Shown in pieces: positions 43,598 through 51,858 of a stretch of 64,000 bases of DNA. The translations under genes were made by a program, and so were the position numbers. Origin of the DNA: Allobosea thiooxidans (GTDB taxonomy: Bacteria; Pseudomonadota; Alphaproteobacteria; Rhizobiales; Beijerinckiaceae); contig NZ_FUYX01000001.1 in NCBI RefSeq assembly GCF_900168195.1, positions 1 to 64,000 on the forward strand, given 5' to 3'. The number at the start of each line of letters is the position of its first letter. The stretch's first letter is position 1. The notes below the pieces were generated by a model. The model made no database searches, was not told the origin of the DNA, and saw nothing but the letters and a program-made list of their open reading frames with translations.

Positions 43598-43906
43598 TCA
43601 ATCGTCGACCCAATCGCGATACTGGCGACGGTAGCCATAGGCAGGCGCCCAAGGCGGCGGACCGCCGTAGCGCCGGCCGTAGCCATAGCCATAGCCATCA
43701 TCGCGGTAGCGATGGCGCCAGCGGTCCTGACGCCTCATGTTCCACTCGATCTCTGCCATTCGGTGTTCGCGCGTGTGACGCGCAAATTCGACAGGCAGTC
43801 TGTCGAGTTGCTTCTCAAAAGCCGAGGGGAGCGCTTCGCTGGCGCTGGCCGGCGAAAGACCCGCCGCTCCGGCGAAAAGCGCCGCTAGAATAATGAACCG
43901 GCGCAT
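43598..43906 (-). CDS. Secreted Arg/Tyr/Gly-rich small protein
   Basis: A 102-residue protein with a signal peptide (residues 1-22, ending ASA) and a mature part with a charged helix, then an Arg-Tyr-Gly-rich tail (YGYGYGRRYGGPPPWAPAYGYRRQYRDW). AAGGAG is well placed before the ATG. The tail resembles other tiny periplasmic proteins of the order; function unknown. Confidence 0.65.
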   Translation of the reverse strand: MRRFIILAALFAGAAGLSPASASEALPSAFEKQLDRLPVEFARHTREHRMAEIEWNMRRQDRWRHRYRDDGYGYGYGRRYGGPPPWAPAYGYRRQYRDWVDD

Positions 43907-44114
43907 CGTGGATCTCCTTTTGGCTGTGGCCAGGTCTGATCCAACAGAAACGCATGGTAAGGGCCGCGGTTCGGCGTTCACCCCCCAAGCGCGTCGCGCG
44001 AGCCCCCGGAGTGGGCCTCCGATCTTCTCCCCGCGCCTCCCGCCGCAACGGCCAGGTAATCGACCACACACGCAATTACAGATTTTGCCATGCGCGCACA
44101 GCGCGCGTGAGAGC

Positions 44115-44327
44115 TCAGCCCGATGCTTTCTCTTTCCTGGGGAACGGGATCACATTTGAGGATGCGCCGGCACTTTCGGCACGACCAACGGCGCCTAGAA
44201 CCAATTCGATCGCCTCACGCAGGCGTTCGTCTTCCGGCTTCAGACCAGTGAGGCAAAGATATGCGCTCTTCAGATGAGCCCGGCACTGACCGTATTTCGA
44301 CGAGACGATGTACTCGGTAAGGTTCAT
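44115..44327 (-). CDS. Small protein of unknown function
   Basis: A 70-residue protein with a helical core (residues 10-50) and the tail NVIPFPRKEK, a pattern often seen at the end of small Hyphomicrobiales proteins. Its middle part (AYLCLTGLKPEDERLREAIE) resembles the last 25 residues of the primase-like protein encoded just upstream (AFFCLTGQAADDARMRRAIE). The ribosome site is weak. The two genes are on the same strand, 233 bp apart. Confidence 0.55.
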   Translation of the reverse strand: MNLTEYIVSSKYGQCRAHLKSAYLCLTGLKPEDERLREAIELVLGAVGRAESAGASSNVIPFPRKEKASG

Positions 44328-44560
44328 AGGCTGGCTGGCCCCGTCTGCTCGTTGGGGCTCGAATTGAAACCAAGATCGTCCCGCTTTGACGCCATCTCGC
44401 CCGCTCTCGTTTCAAACTGGGCTGACATGCCCTGTTCGAAACTCGGCGGCGCAAGGTTGGGGCCGGCTTCGGAAGCGTGCGCGAGGCTGGTGGTCCGCGC
44501 ACATTTCTGTCGTGCTGAATTTGACGATATTCGAAGGGGCAGCGGCGGTCTCTCCCCTGA

Positions 44561-45418
44561 CTAGCGGATCAAGACCGCTTCAATCGCCCGCCGCATCCGC
44601 GCGTCATCCGCGGCTTGTCCCGTCAGACAGAAGAACGCCACGCGGCGGAAAGCTTCGGCGAACCGAAGCGCCGAGTCAGCGCGAATACCTTCGACGCCCA
44701 GGATCGGGAGCAGCGTCTCGTGGAGCCGTTCCCAATGGGCGGCGAAGCCATCGCGCAGATCAGTCGCCCCGCAGCCGTCTAGCCCGAGCTTCTGGCGGGC
44801 GAGAGCGGTCGAGAACACGACGTGGATGTGCAGGCTCTTGCTGCCGCTGTAGTTCACAGTGATTCCGGCGAAGTCGGCATAGCCCGAGCAATGTTTGAAG
44901 AGGCCGCCAATACGAGAATCGAGCTTGTTCCCCGAGGAGCGCAACCACGAAAGCTGCTCCTTCAGAAACTCGACATCGTTCTGATCGAACTCGTAGGTCA
45001 GGATGTGGTAGTCGCCGAGGACCACGCGGTGTTTCGGGGCGTCGGCGGCGAAAGCCTCGTTGATCGACGGGTCTTCGCCGACTGGACTACGGTGCCAGAC
45101 GCGAAGTGGATTGGCGAAGTAGGTCAAAGCCGACCACGGATCACGCCCGAAGTTTGTCAGCGGATCGGCTTCGGAAGCGATCGTTTCCGCCACGTGGTGG
45201 TTGCGACCAACCGAGAACGTCGTCACGTCCACCGGGTAATAGATGCCGCCGAACTGATCCGGCAGGAACAGCCTCGGACGGACGATGTCGGCGAACCACT
45301 TTTCCTGCTTTTGCGTGGCTTTGAGGAACTGCCTCAGCGGCGCTTTGCCAAGCTTCGGGCCGATGTGTTCGTGCCACAACGTGTTGAAGTTCTCGGTGTC
45401 GGTGTTCGAATAGATCAT
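44561..45418 (-). CDS. Primase-like (AEP-type) protein, tentative
   Basis: A 285-residue cytoplasmic protein. The segment ITVNYSGSKSLHIHVVFSTA (S191-S195-H197) resembles the S-x-H motif of archaeo-eukaryotic primases, and HILTYEFDQND (E143, D145, D148) could be the metal-binding acidic motif before it. This is motif-level evidence only. If right, it would make or extend nucleic acid primers, as in plasmid or phage replication. It lies in an accessory region beside a tRNA gene. A terminator-like hairpin sits 18 nt before the start codon. Confidence 0.55.
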   Translation of the reverse strand: MIYSNTDTENFNTLWHEHIGPKLGKAPLRQFLKATQKQEKWFADIVRPRLFLPDQFGGIYYPVDVTTFSVGRNHHVAETIASEADPLTNFGRDPWSALTYFANPLRVWHRSPVGEDPSINEAFAADAPKHRVVLGDYHILTYEFDQNDVEFLKEQLSWLRSSGNKLDSRIGGLFKHCSGYADFAGITVNYSGSKSLHIHVVFSTALARQKLGLDGCGATDLRDGFAAHWERLHETLLPILGVEGIRADSALRFAEAFRRVAFFCLTGQAADDARMRRAIEAVLIR

Positions 45419-45435
45419 GCTCAAATCCAGTAATG

Positions 45436-45469
45436 AAAAACCCTGCACGTCCGGCAGTCGTGCAGGGTT
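45436..45469 (-). terminator. Terminator-like hairpin just before the primase-like gene
   Basis: On the minus strand AACCCTGCACG, a 9-nt loop and CGTGCAGGGTT form a perfect 11-bp stem followed by five or more T. Its T-run ends 18 nt before the ATG at 45418. It may end transcripts from the upstream beta-helix gene or act as an attenuator for the primase-like gene. Confidence 0.8.
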
Positions 45470-45689
45470 CTCGCCACTGGATGGTGGCCATTCTCTCCAA
45501 CGATTTCTTCTCCCTCCAACGGAGGTTGATCGTTCGGGTGAGGATGTTCCGTCTTGGCCTGCCGGGCCGCGCTTCAATATTTATCATCCTACGGCAGGCA
45601 GGGCCGGAAAGTCGAAATTCAAATGATCGGTCGGTGGCCCCATTTTGGGGAAGCTGACGAAGTGTCATCGACCCAGGCCCAACCGAAGG

Positions 45690-46982
45690 TCATTGCGGAG
45701 AGGAAATCGCCTTTCCTCCAACCTCCAGGTGGTCGATCACGCTCGGCGGAGCTACAAAGTCGTAGTCGGGAACGTCGCTGTTCTCAGCGATCACGTGACC
45801 CTTGACCTTGAACTCGTCTCCCTTAGTTCCCGGCTTGAGGCTCAAGGCGTGCGCTTTGAGGTGAACGAGTTTGCCCCGGACCAAGCTCTCACCCTCGCCG
45901 CCTTTGGTGCGGATATCCCGTTCCACGGCAATCGTTCCGAATGGCTTGGAGAGTTGCACCCCGATGGCTCCGTCGCCATAGGTCGTGATAGCCTGGAACT
46001 CGGCTACCTTCAGCGAGCCGTCGTAAAGGTTGAAGCCGCGTGCACCGATGCCGTGGGTCTCGATGGGGCCTTCGAGCTTCAGAAGGTCGATGTCTCCGAA
46101 ATTCACGAAACCGATGCCGCTGTCGCCATAAGACACGACAGTTGCGTGCCCCCTCCAGGCATCGACTTTGCCCCAATTGTCGAGCACCATGTCGTTGGGG
46201 CCGTAGGTCGTTACAGAACCCTCGTTGACGACGCTCCGGGCATGAACACCCGAGCCGACGAAAACACCCCCGGTTATCAAGTTCGACGTGCCTTTCGGGA
46301 TGCCACCGTCCGAATGGACTTCGCCAGTGGTCAGCATCTCCAAGTCAATATTGCCCCCCTCCTGAGTCGGCGCAGGGCCTTGGCTTGGGTCGGCATCGAT
46401 TGGGACGGACCATCCGCCAAAGACAAATACGCCACTTCCACCCAGCGGGTTTTCCTTACTCCCGCCGGACAGGTTTCGAGCCGTCAACGTCCAGCGGCTC
46501 GCCCTGGACTTCGAAGAATTATAGACCGTGAGCCCTCCAAGCAGTACCTCCACACCGAAGCCTGCCGGACGGTGAGCCGCCATCCGCGCGTCGGCCCGCT
46601 CAACGTGGATATTGTCAAGTTTCAAAGTGCCGCGCGTCGCCCGGCTGCCCTCCAGATGGACGCGACCTACGGTCTTTACATTGCTGATTATCAGGACGCC
46701 GAGATCGTCCTGGTCGTCCGCGAGACCGAGCGCAACCTGTGTCTCATCGGTTAGCAAGCGCAAATCGGCGATCCGGTTGTCGGCGCTGAGCATCAATCCA
46801 GGCTGTCCTTCCTTGAAGCACAATTCTGCGCCGTTGCTTGCGCCGTACAAGTGGGTTCTGGTGGGTAGCGTCAGGCTGGAGAGATCAGTGATCTGGCCCT
46901 CGACCTCGATGCGGGTGGCCTTTTGACGGATTGCTTCCTGTAGTGAGACAGCGTCTTTCACGTGGGTTGCGGTATCGGCCAT
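45690..46982 (-). CDS. Predicted parallel beta-helix protein, unknown
   Basis: A 430-residue protein without signal peptide or membrane segment. From about residue 40 to 400 it is a run of short beta strands with repeated Gly, Asn and Asp turns (for example VVSYGDSGIGFVNFGDIDLLKLEGPIETHGIGARGFNLYDG), the look of a right-handed beta-helix. Similar proteins are widespread in Hyphomicrobiales and have no known function. The ATG at 46982 has GGAG seven bases upstream. It is transcribed toward the primase-like gene, with a hairpin between them. Confidence 0.65.
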   Translation of the reverse strand: MADTATHVKDAVSLQEAIRQKATRIEVEGQITDLSSLTLPTRTHLYGASNGAELCFKEGQPGLMLSADNRIADLRLLTDETQVALGLADDQDDLGVLIISNVKTVGRVHLEGSRATRGTLKLDNIHVERADARMAAHRPAGFGVEVLLGGLTVYNSSKSRASRWTLTARNLSGGSKENPLGGSGVFVFGGWSVPIDADPSQGPAPTQEGGNIDLEMLTTGEVHSDGGIPKGTSNLITGGVFVGSGVHARSVVNEGSVTTYGPNDMVLDNWGKVDAWRGHATVVSYGDSGIGFVNFGDIDLLKLEGPIETHGIGARGFNLYDGSLKVAEFQAITTYGDGAIGVQLSKPFGTIAVERDIRTKGGEGESLVRGKLVHLKAHALSLKPGTKGDEFKVKGHVIAENSDVPDYDFVAPPSVIDHLEVGGKAISSPQ

Positions 46983-47115
46983 TGCAATCTCCACAAATTC
47001 GCCCTGAGGCTTGAGCCCCAGCTTCATTTATGCGTCGAAACCACACGGGGGACCACTCGTAGTTGGTTGCTGCGAGCAGGCCCTCTGAGATCAGTTACGA
47101 GGCGGGAGCGGTCTC

Positions 47116-47532
47116 ATGGCGAAGGACTCCTGGTTCATCGTTTCCAACCGGGTCAAGACGCTGACCGACACCATGACCCATGTCGGGGCTCGGGGATCGA
47201 ATGCGCTGATCGGGCGCGACATTCTCCAGACCATGCCCTGGATGACGCCATTCGAGTACGAGCAGCTTCAGGCGTTGAATGCCTGGACGGGCCGCAACGA
47301 TCTCGTCGGCCTTCGTCACATCGACGAGTTCAACCAGACCCGCGGCCGGAATCTCGGCTTTCGCCATCGGGGAGACGCTCGCCACACGTTGCTGGTGAAC
47401 CTCCGCCTGCTCAAGGTTCTCGTCGAACATCATGCAGGTGTTCTGGGTCGCGCCCGGTATGGGCTGTGCCTGCACATGGATTCGGATCGGCGCTACGAGG
47501 CAACCGGCCGCGCAAAATCCCGCGCGGCCTGA
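47116..47532 (+). CDS. Hypothetical protein next to tRNA-Arg
   Basis: A 138-residue cytoplasmic protein with no recognised domain. Third codon positions are mostly G or C, supporting real coding, whereas the antisense frame looks random. Several Trp and His residues and the segment LLVNLRLLKVLVEHHAGVLGRARYGLCLHMD suggest a folded domain. It diverges from the beta-helix gene. Confidence 0.55.
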   Translation: MAKDSWFIVSNRVKTLTDTMTHVGARGSNALIGRDILQTMPWMTPFEYEQLQALNAWTGRNDLVGLRHIDEFNQTRGRNLGFRHRGDARHTLLVNLRLLKVLVEHHAGVLGRARYGLCLHMDSDRRYEATGRAKSRAA

Positions 47533-47930
47533 GGGGGAGTTCTCTCGGGAAAAACCCCTTCAGTAGTCGTATTCCTTACATATCCTTATAGGGAATACGA
47601 TCTGTGAAAGGGGTATTCCGCGCGCATCTCCGGGCGAGAGTCATCGGCGGGGGAGCGGGCGGGCCGAGGTCGCGTAGCGGCCGAAGTTGCCCGGCCCGGT
47701 CATCCGACGCGAGCGGGTGTGCGCGCCCCGCGCTCACCCCTCGTCGATCATGGCGATGATCAGGTCCTCGACAACGTCAACATCATCGTCGCCCAGACCT
47801 TGAACAGCACGGTCCCCAAGACCGTCCTTCCCGGCCGGATTCGGAGCGTTCGAAAACGGTCCTAAAAACCAGTCCTAAAGCCAACCCCGAAACGGTCCTA
47901 AAACCGGAAATTCCTCAATAAAAACAATAG
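47533..47930. other. Intergenic stretch with long hairpin and short direct repeats
   Basis: This 398-bp gap before tRNA-Arg has no convincing gene. A two-step hairpin spans 47554-47614 (ACCCCTT with AAGGGGT outside, TCGTATTCC with GGAATACGA inside). At 47851-47867 and 47888-47903 there are two copies of ACGGTCCTAAAA with a third partial copy between (AGTCCTAAA). The region could be the junction of an integrated element. Confidence 0.5.
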
Positions 47931-48007
47931 TGGCGAGCCCGGCAGGATTCGAACCTGCGACCAGCAGCTTAGAAGGCTGCTGCTCTATCCAACTGAGCTA
48001 CGGGCCC
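47931..48007 (-). tRNA. tRNA-Arg (TCT anticodon)
   Basis: The minus strand folds as a complete 77-nt tRNA with encoded CCA. The acceptor stem pairs GGGCCCG with CGGGCTC, the D arm is GCTC...GAGC, the anticodon loop CTTCTAA holds TCT, and the T arm is GCAGG-TTCGAAT-CCTGC. Its 3' end faces the accessory region. Confidence 0.95.
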
Positions 48008-48044
48008 GGAAGCGAGGGTGGTGCCCTCGCCTGTCGTCGTCAGA

Positions 48045-48350
48045 TCAATGCGTCCACTGGCCGAGGCGGGTGAACTTGAAATTGTCCGAATAGGAGATCG
48101 CGCGGCGCTTCGCCTCGTTCGGCTGCTCGACGCGGTAGGGAATGCCGTTGCGCGTGGCGTAGGCGACGGCGTCGGCCTCGCTGTCGAACCAGAGCTTGAG
48201 CTGGCTCTTCATGTCGGAGGACGAGGTCCAGCCCATCAGCGGCTCGATCTCGCGCGGCCGCTCCGGCTCGTATTCGAGCAACCAGCGCTCGGTCTTGGCC
48301 GTGCCGGACTGCATGGCCGTGCGGGCCGGGCGATAGATGCGTGCGGTCAT
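48045..48350 (-). CDS. ETC complex I subunit (NDUFS4-like)
   Basis: A 101-residue protein of the ETC_C1_NDUFA4 family, the alphaproteobacterial relative of the mitochondrial 18-kDa complex I subunit (NDUFS4). The conserved part runs from TARIYRPARTAMQSG through W-LEYEP to GWTSSSDMKSQLKLWFDSEADAVAYA and NFKFTRLGQWTH. It acts at the matrix-arm side of NADH dehydrogenase. It lies between two tRNA genes on the same strand. Confidence 0.92.
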   Translation of the reverse strand: MTARIYRPARTAMQSGTAKTERWLLEYEPERPREIEPLMGWTSSSDMKSQLKLWFDSEADAVAYATRNGIPYRVEQPNEAKRRAISYSDNFKFTRLGQWTH

Positions 48351-48418
48351 GAAAGCGCTCTGCCGTCACCAAACCTTTGCAGCTCGCGACGCGAGCCGCT
48401 TCATGAAGCCTGGAATGA

Positions 48419-48495
48419 TGGTCGGGGCACCAGGATTCGAACCTGGGACCCTCTGCTCCCAAAGCAGATGCGCTACCGGGCTGCGCTATACCCCG
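48419..48495 (-). tRNA. tRNA-Pro (TGG anticodon)
   Basis: The minus strand folds as a 77-nt tRNA with encoded CCA. CGGGGTA pairs with TGCCCCG, the anticodon loop TTTGGGA holds TGG, and the T arm is CCAGG-TTCGAAT-CCTGG. Confidence 0.95.
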
Positions 48496-48626
48496 ACGAG
48501 GCATTCCAAACGTTGCGGTTCGCTATCATGCCACAGGCCGCGCCCGCAAGCGAAAGCCGCCCGCACCGAAGCGACGGACGGGAGAACCCGCCCGCGATCC
48601 GAAAGCCGGCGTCGAAACGCCCGCCT

Positions 48627-49106
48627 TCAGCGCTTGAACAGCGCGTGCTCGACCTTGTCGCCCGGCTTGATGCCGAGCTGCCGGCTGACGCCGCCATTGA
48701 TCTCGAGCACGGAGAGCACCGGCTCCCCGGAAGGAATCGTGCGCGTCGAGAGCGGCTCCGTCCGTTCCGCGATCCGGGCGATGGTGCCGTCGGCCCGGAT
48801 AAACAGCATATCCAACGAAATATAGGTGTTCTGCATCCACATCGCCACCGGCTCGCTGGCAGCGAAGTCGAACAGCATGCCGCGATCGGCCGGCATGTAG
48901 TTGCGATACATCAGCCCCTTCGCCCTCTGCTCGGGCGTGCGCATCACCTCGACCTGGAAGGCGTGGCGCGTGCCGCCGCTGACGATGACGAGCGCCTCGA
49001 GCCCGGAGGCGCCGGCGGCGGGCTGCCCCTGCGCGCCCGCACCGGCCGGGACGAGCGCAAGCCAGGCCGCGGCGATCGCGGCAAGAACGATTCTGACGGC
49101 GTGCAT
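48627..49106 (-). CDS. Exported DUF192 protein
   Basis: A 159-residue protein with a signal peptide (residues 1-25, ending AGAQ) and a DUF192 domain (about 45-155). Family marks are RTPEQRAKGLMYRNYMPADRGMLFDF, MWMQNTYISLDMLFI and VLEINGGVSRQLGIKPGD. DUF192 proteins are small periplasmic beta barrels without a settled function. Confidence 0.88.
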   Translation of the reverse strand: MHAVRIVLAAIAAAWLALVPAGAGAQGQPAAGASGLEALVIVSGGTRHAFQVEVMRTPEQRAKGLMYRNYMPADRGMLFDFAASEPVAMWMQNTYISLDMLFIRADGTIARIAERTEPLSTRTIPSGEPVLSVLEINGGVSRQLGIKPGDKVEHALFKR

Positions 49107-49313
49107 CACGTCTCGACTCCATGGCGGCCATCGCCGATGCACCGCTTTGGGCAAGATCGATGGCAAATCTTCGGCAGATGGAGCCCTCGCCCGGCTTCCG
49201 GTCAAGCCTTTCGTCATCATATGAACGCGGGACGCCAGCCATAGGCACGAGGCGGCTTTCTTTCGCCATCCGCTTGCGGCAGTTTCGCCCGGCAATCGAA
49301 GCAGGAGATCAAT

Positions 49314-51155
49314 ATGACCGTTGCGCGCCTTCGTCGGCCGACGCACCTCGCCGGCACGGCTCTGGCAGCCGTCCTGCTGACCTTTGCCGCCCCCGCCTGG
49401 GCGGCCGATTTCCAGCTCGACAACGTCAAGATCGATCTCGGCAAGCTGGTCATCAACGCGCCGAAGATCGCGATCAAGGGCTCGAATCTGGAGAAGGACG
49501 CGTTCCTGGCGCTGTTCAGCGGCGCGGGCAGCGAATCGGCGGCGACGCGCGCCGCCCGCCTCACCGCCGCGGAGATCAGCGCGCCCGAGCTCAATCTGGT
49601 GCAGACGATCGGCGACCAGAAGCAGACCACGACCTATCGCGACATCCGCCTGACCGACATCCGCGACGGCAAGATAGGTCATGGCGAATCGGCGAAAGGG
49701 TCGATCGCCGCCACCGGCACCACCGGGCCGATGAAGGGCGAGCTCAAGCGCACCGCCTTCGACGCGCTCGACCTGCGCCAGACCGCCAGGGTGCTCACCG
49801 AGAAGGCCGCGCCCGGCGTCGAGGAGAAGATGCTGCCGGTGATCGGCAATTTCGAGCAGGATGGCTACAGCCTCGACATGGGCAAGGCCGGCCGGATGTC
49901 GCTCGGCAAGACCACCGCCCGCGGCTTTTCCGCCAAGGTCGGGCCCGAGCCGCTGCTCGACGTCATGAACCAGCTCGCTGCGGCGGCCGAGGAGACCGAG
50001 AAGGCGGAGAGCGCCGGCAAGGACGGCAAGGACGCAGACGCCGGCAAGCCGGCCGGGAAGAGCGAAGCCGAGAGGCGCCTCGGCCTCTCCGTCCTCGCGC
50101 TCTTCGACATGTTCGAATACGGCAGCGGCGAGGCCCGCGACTTCGTCATGACGGTTTCGCCGCCGCCCAAGGCCGGCGACAAGCCCGAGACGGTCGACAT
50201 GAAGATCGCGCGCATGGCCTTTGGCGAGAACGCCCCCGCCAAATCCGGCTTCGCCGTCGAGGGCCTGCGCTTCAGTTCCGGGCCGGCGAAGGGCGGCGTC
50301 GATTCGATCAGCTATTCCGGCTTCTCCCTCGCACCGGTGCTGCGCGAGCTGCGCGCCGTGCTGATGGAGCCGGAGAAGCCGCTCGACGAGAGCGACTTCC
50401 GCCGCTTCATCCCGACGCTCGGCACCATGCGCCTGACCGGGATCTCGATCGACGCGCCGCCGATCATCGCCGGCAAGGACCCGATCAAGATCGCGCTCGG
50501 CACCTTCGAGCTCAAGGCCGGCGAGCAGCTCAACGGCATCCCGACCAGCTTGGCGCTGACCATCGACCGGCTGGTGACGCCGATCGTCGAGGGCAGCGGC
50601 AACCCCGCGGCGAAGGACATGATCGCCATGGGCATCCGCTCGCTCGACCTCTCGGCGAAGCTCGATCTCGCCTGGGAGGCCGCGAAGAACGAGATCGCCA
50701 TCCGCAGCCTGTCGCTGGGCAGCGCCGGCCTTGTCCAGCTCGATGCCTCCGGGACGCTGGGCAATGTCACCAAGGACCTGTTCTCCAACGATCTCGCTTT
50801 GGCCCAGGTCGCGATGCTCGGCGCCACGGCACGCGGCCTGCAGGTCAAGCTACAGAATTTCGGCCTGATCGAGAAGCTGATCGAGAACGAGGCGCGCAAG
50901 TCGAAGCGCAAGGCCGAGGAGGTCCGCCAGCAATATGCGATGATCGCGAGCCTCGGCCTCGCTGCGATCCTCGGCCCCTCCGACGCCGCCAAGGCGCTGA
51001 CCGCAGCCGTCTCGCGCTTCGTCGCCAAGCCCGGCACGCTCAACGTCGCGGCGAGCGCCAAGTCGCAGACCGGCCTCGGCCTCGCCGACGTCATCACTAT
51101 GACGGAACCGACCGAGATCTTCGACAAGATCGACCTCAAGGCCGATGCCCTCTGA
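49314..51155 (+). CDS. Large secreted protein of unknown function
   Basis: A 613-residue protein with a signal peptide (residues 1-30, ending AWAA) and a long mature part of mixed strand and helix, with a Lys/Gly/Asp-rich linker around residues 225-260. Segments such as LDNVKIDLGKLVINAPKIAIKGSNLEKD and DFVMTVSPPPKAGDKPETVDMKIARMAFGE have no recognised family. A GGAG site precedes the ATG. The stop overlaps the next gene by 11 bp. Confidence 0.7.
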   Translation: MTVARLRRPTHLAGTALAAVLLTFAAPAWAADFQLDNVKIDLGKLVINAPKIAIKGSNLEKDAFLALFSGAGSESAATRAARLTAAEISAPELNLVQTIGDQKQTTTYRDIRLTDIRDGKIGHGESAKGSIAATGTTGPMKGELKRTAFDALDLRQTARVLTEKAAPGVEEKMLPVIGNFEQDGYSLDMGKAGRMSLGKTTARGFSAKVGPEPLLDVMNQLAAAAEETEKAESAGKDGKDADAGKPAGKSEAERRLGLSVLALFDMFEYGSGEARDFVMTVSPPPKAGDKPETVDMKIARMAFGENAPAKSGFAVEGLRFSSGPAKGGVDSISYSGFSLAPVLRELRAVLMEPEKPLDESDFRRFIPTLGTMRLTGISIDAPPIIAGKDPIKIALGTFELKAGEQLNGIPTSLALTIDRLVTPIVEGSGNPAAKDMIAMGIRSLDLSAKLDLAWEAAKNEIAIRSLSLGSAGLVQLDASGTLGNVTKDLFSNDLALAQVAMLGATARGLQVKLQNFGLIEKLIENEARKSKRKAEEVRQQYAMIASLGLAAILGPSDAAKALTAAVSRFVAKPGTLNVAASAKSQTGLGLADVITMTEPTEIFDKIDLKADAL

Positions 51156-51858
51156 TCTGGAGGGCCTCGCCGCCGCCGAGGACCGCGACTGGCGCCCCTC
51201 CCCGCTGCAGGCGTGGTGGGCGGGGCTCTCCGCGGTCCCGCGCGGCTGGCTGCGCAGGCGGCTGAACCCCGACAACCAGACCCGGCTGCATCTGGCGCAT
51301 CTCGTCGCCCGGCGGCCGGGCCAGTTCGTCCTCGGTCCCCACACCTATGGCCGGCCGAAGATCCGCTTTCCGGAAAGCGGGGCGCGGCTCGCCATCGGGC
51401 GCTACGGCTCGATCGCCGACGGCGTCGAGATCCTGCTCGGCGGCAACCATCGGCTCGACTGGGCGACGACCTACCCGTTTCCGGCAATGCCGCGCCTCTG
51501 GCCCGAGGCCGCGGGCGTGACCGGATACGACACCACGCGCGGCGACGTCGTCATCGGCCACGACGTCTGGCTCGGCTCGCAATGCATGGTCATGTCGGGA
51601 CTGCGGATCGGCCACGGGGCCGTGGTCGCAGCCCGGGCGGTCGTGACGCGCGACGTGCCGCCCTATGCGATCGTCGCTGGCAACCCGGCCCGCATCGTCC
51701 GGCTGCGCTTCGACGAGGCAACGGTCGCGGCGCTGCTCGATAGCCGCTGGTGGGAGCTGCCGCGCGAGCAGCTCGTGCCGCTCCTGCCGCTCATCATGAG
51801 CGACCGGGTCGCGGAATTCGCCGCTGCGGCCAGGAGCCCTGCAGCAGGCGCCGCTTGA
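51145..51858 (+). CDS. CatB-type hexapeptide acetyltransferase
   Basis: A 237-residue left-handed beta-helix acetyltransferase of the xenobiotic/CatB group. The repeats are seen from RLAIGRYGSIADGVEILLGGNHRLDW (the H is the usual catalytic residue) to DVVIGHDVWLGSQCMVMSGLRIGHGAVVAARAVVTRDVPPYAIVAGNPARIVRLRF. It transfers an acetyl group from acetyl-CoA to a hydroxyl of a small molecule or sugar. Its 3' end overlaps the convergent acyltransferase gene by 65 bp. Confidence 0.87.
   Translation: MPSDLEGLAAAEDRDWRPSPLQAWWAGLSAVPRGWLRRRLNPDNQTRLHLAHLVARRPGQFVLGPHTYGRPKIRFPESGARLAIGRYGSIADGVEILLGGNHRLDWATTYPFPAMPRLWPEAAGVTGYDTTRGDVVIGHDVWLGSQCMVMSGLRIGHGAVVAARAVVTRDVPPYAIVAGNPARIVRLRFDEATVAALLDSRWWELPREQLVPLLPLIMSDRVAEFAAAARSPAAGAA

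Noticed and set aside
47095-47475. 126-residue minus-strand frame opposite the hypothetical gene at 47116
   Set aside because: Third-position G/C bias favours the plus-strand frame, and this frame has no ribosome site.
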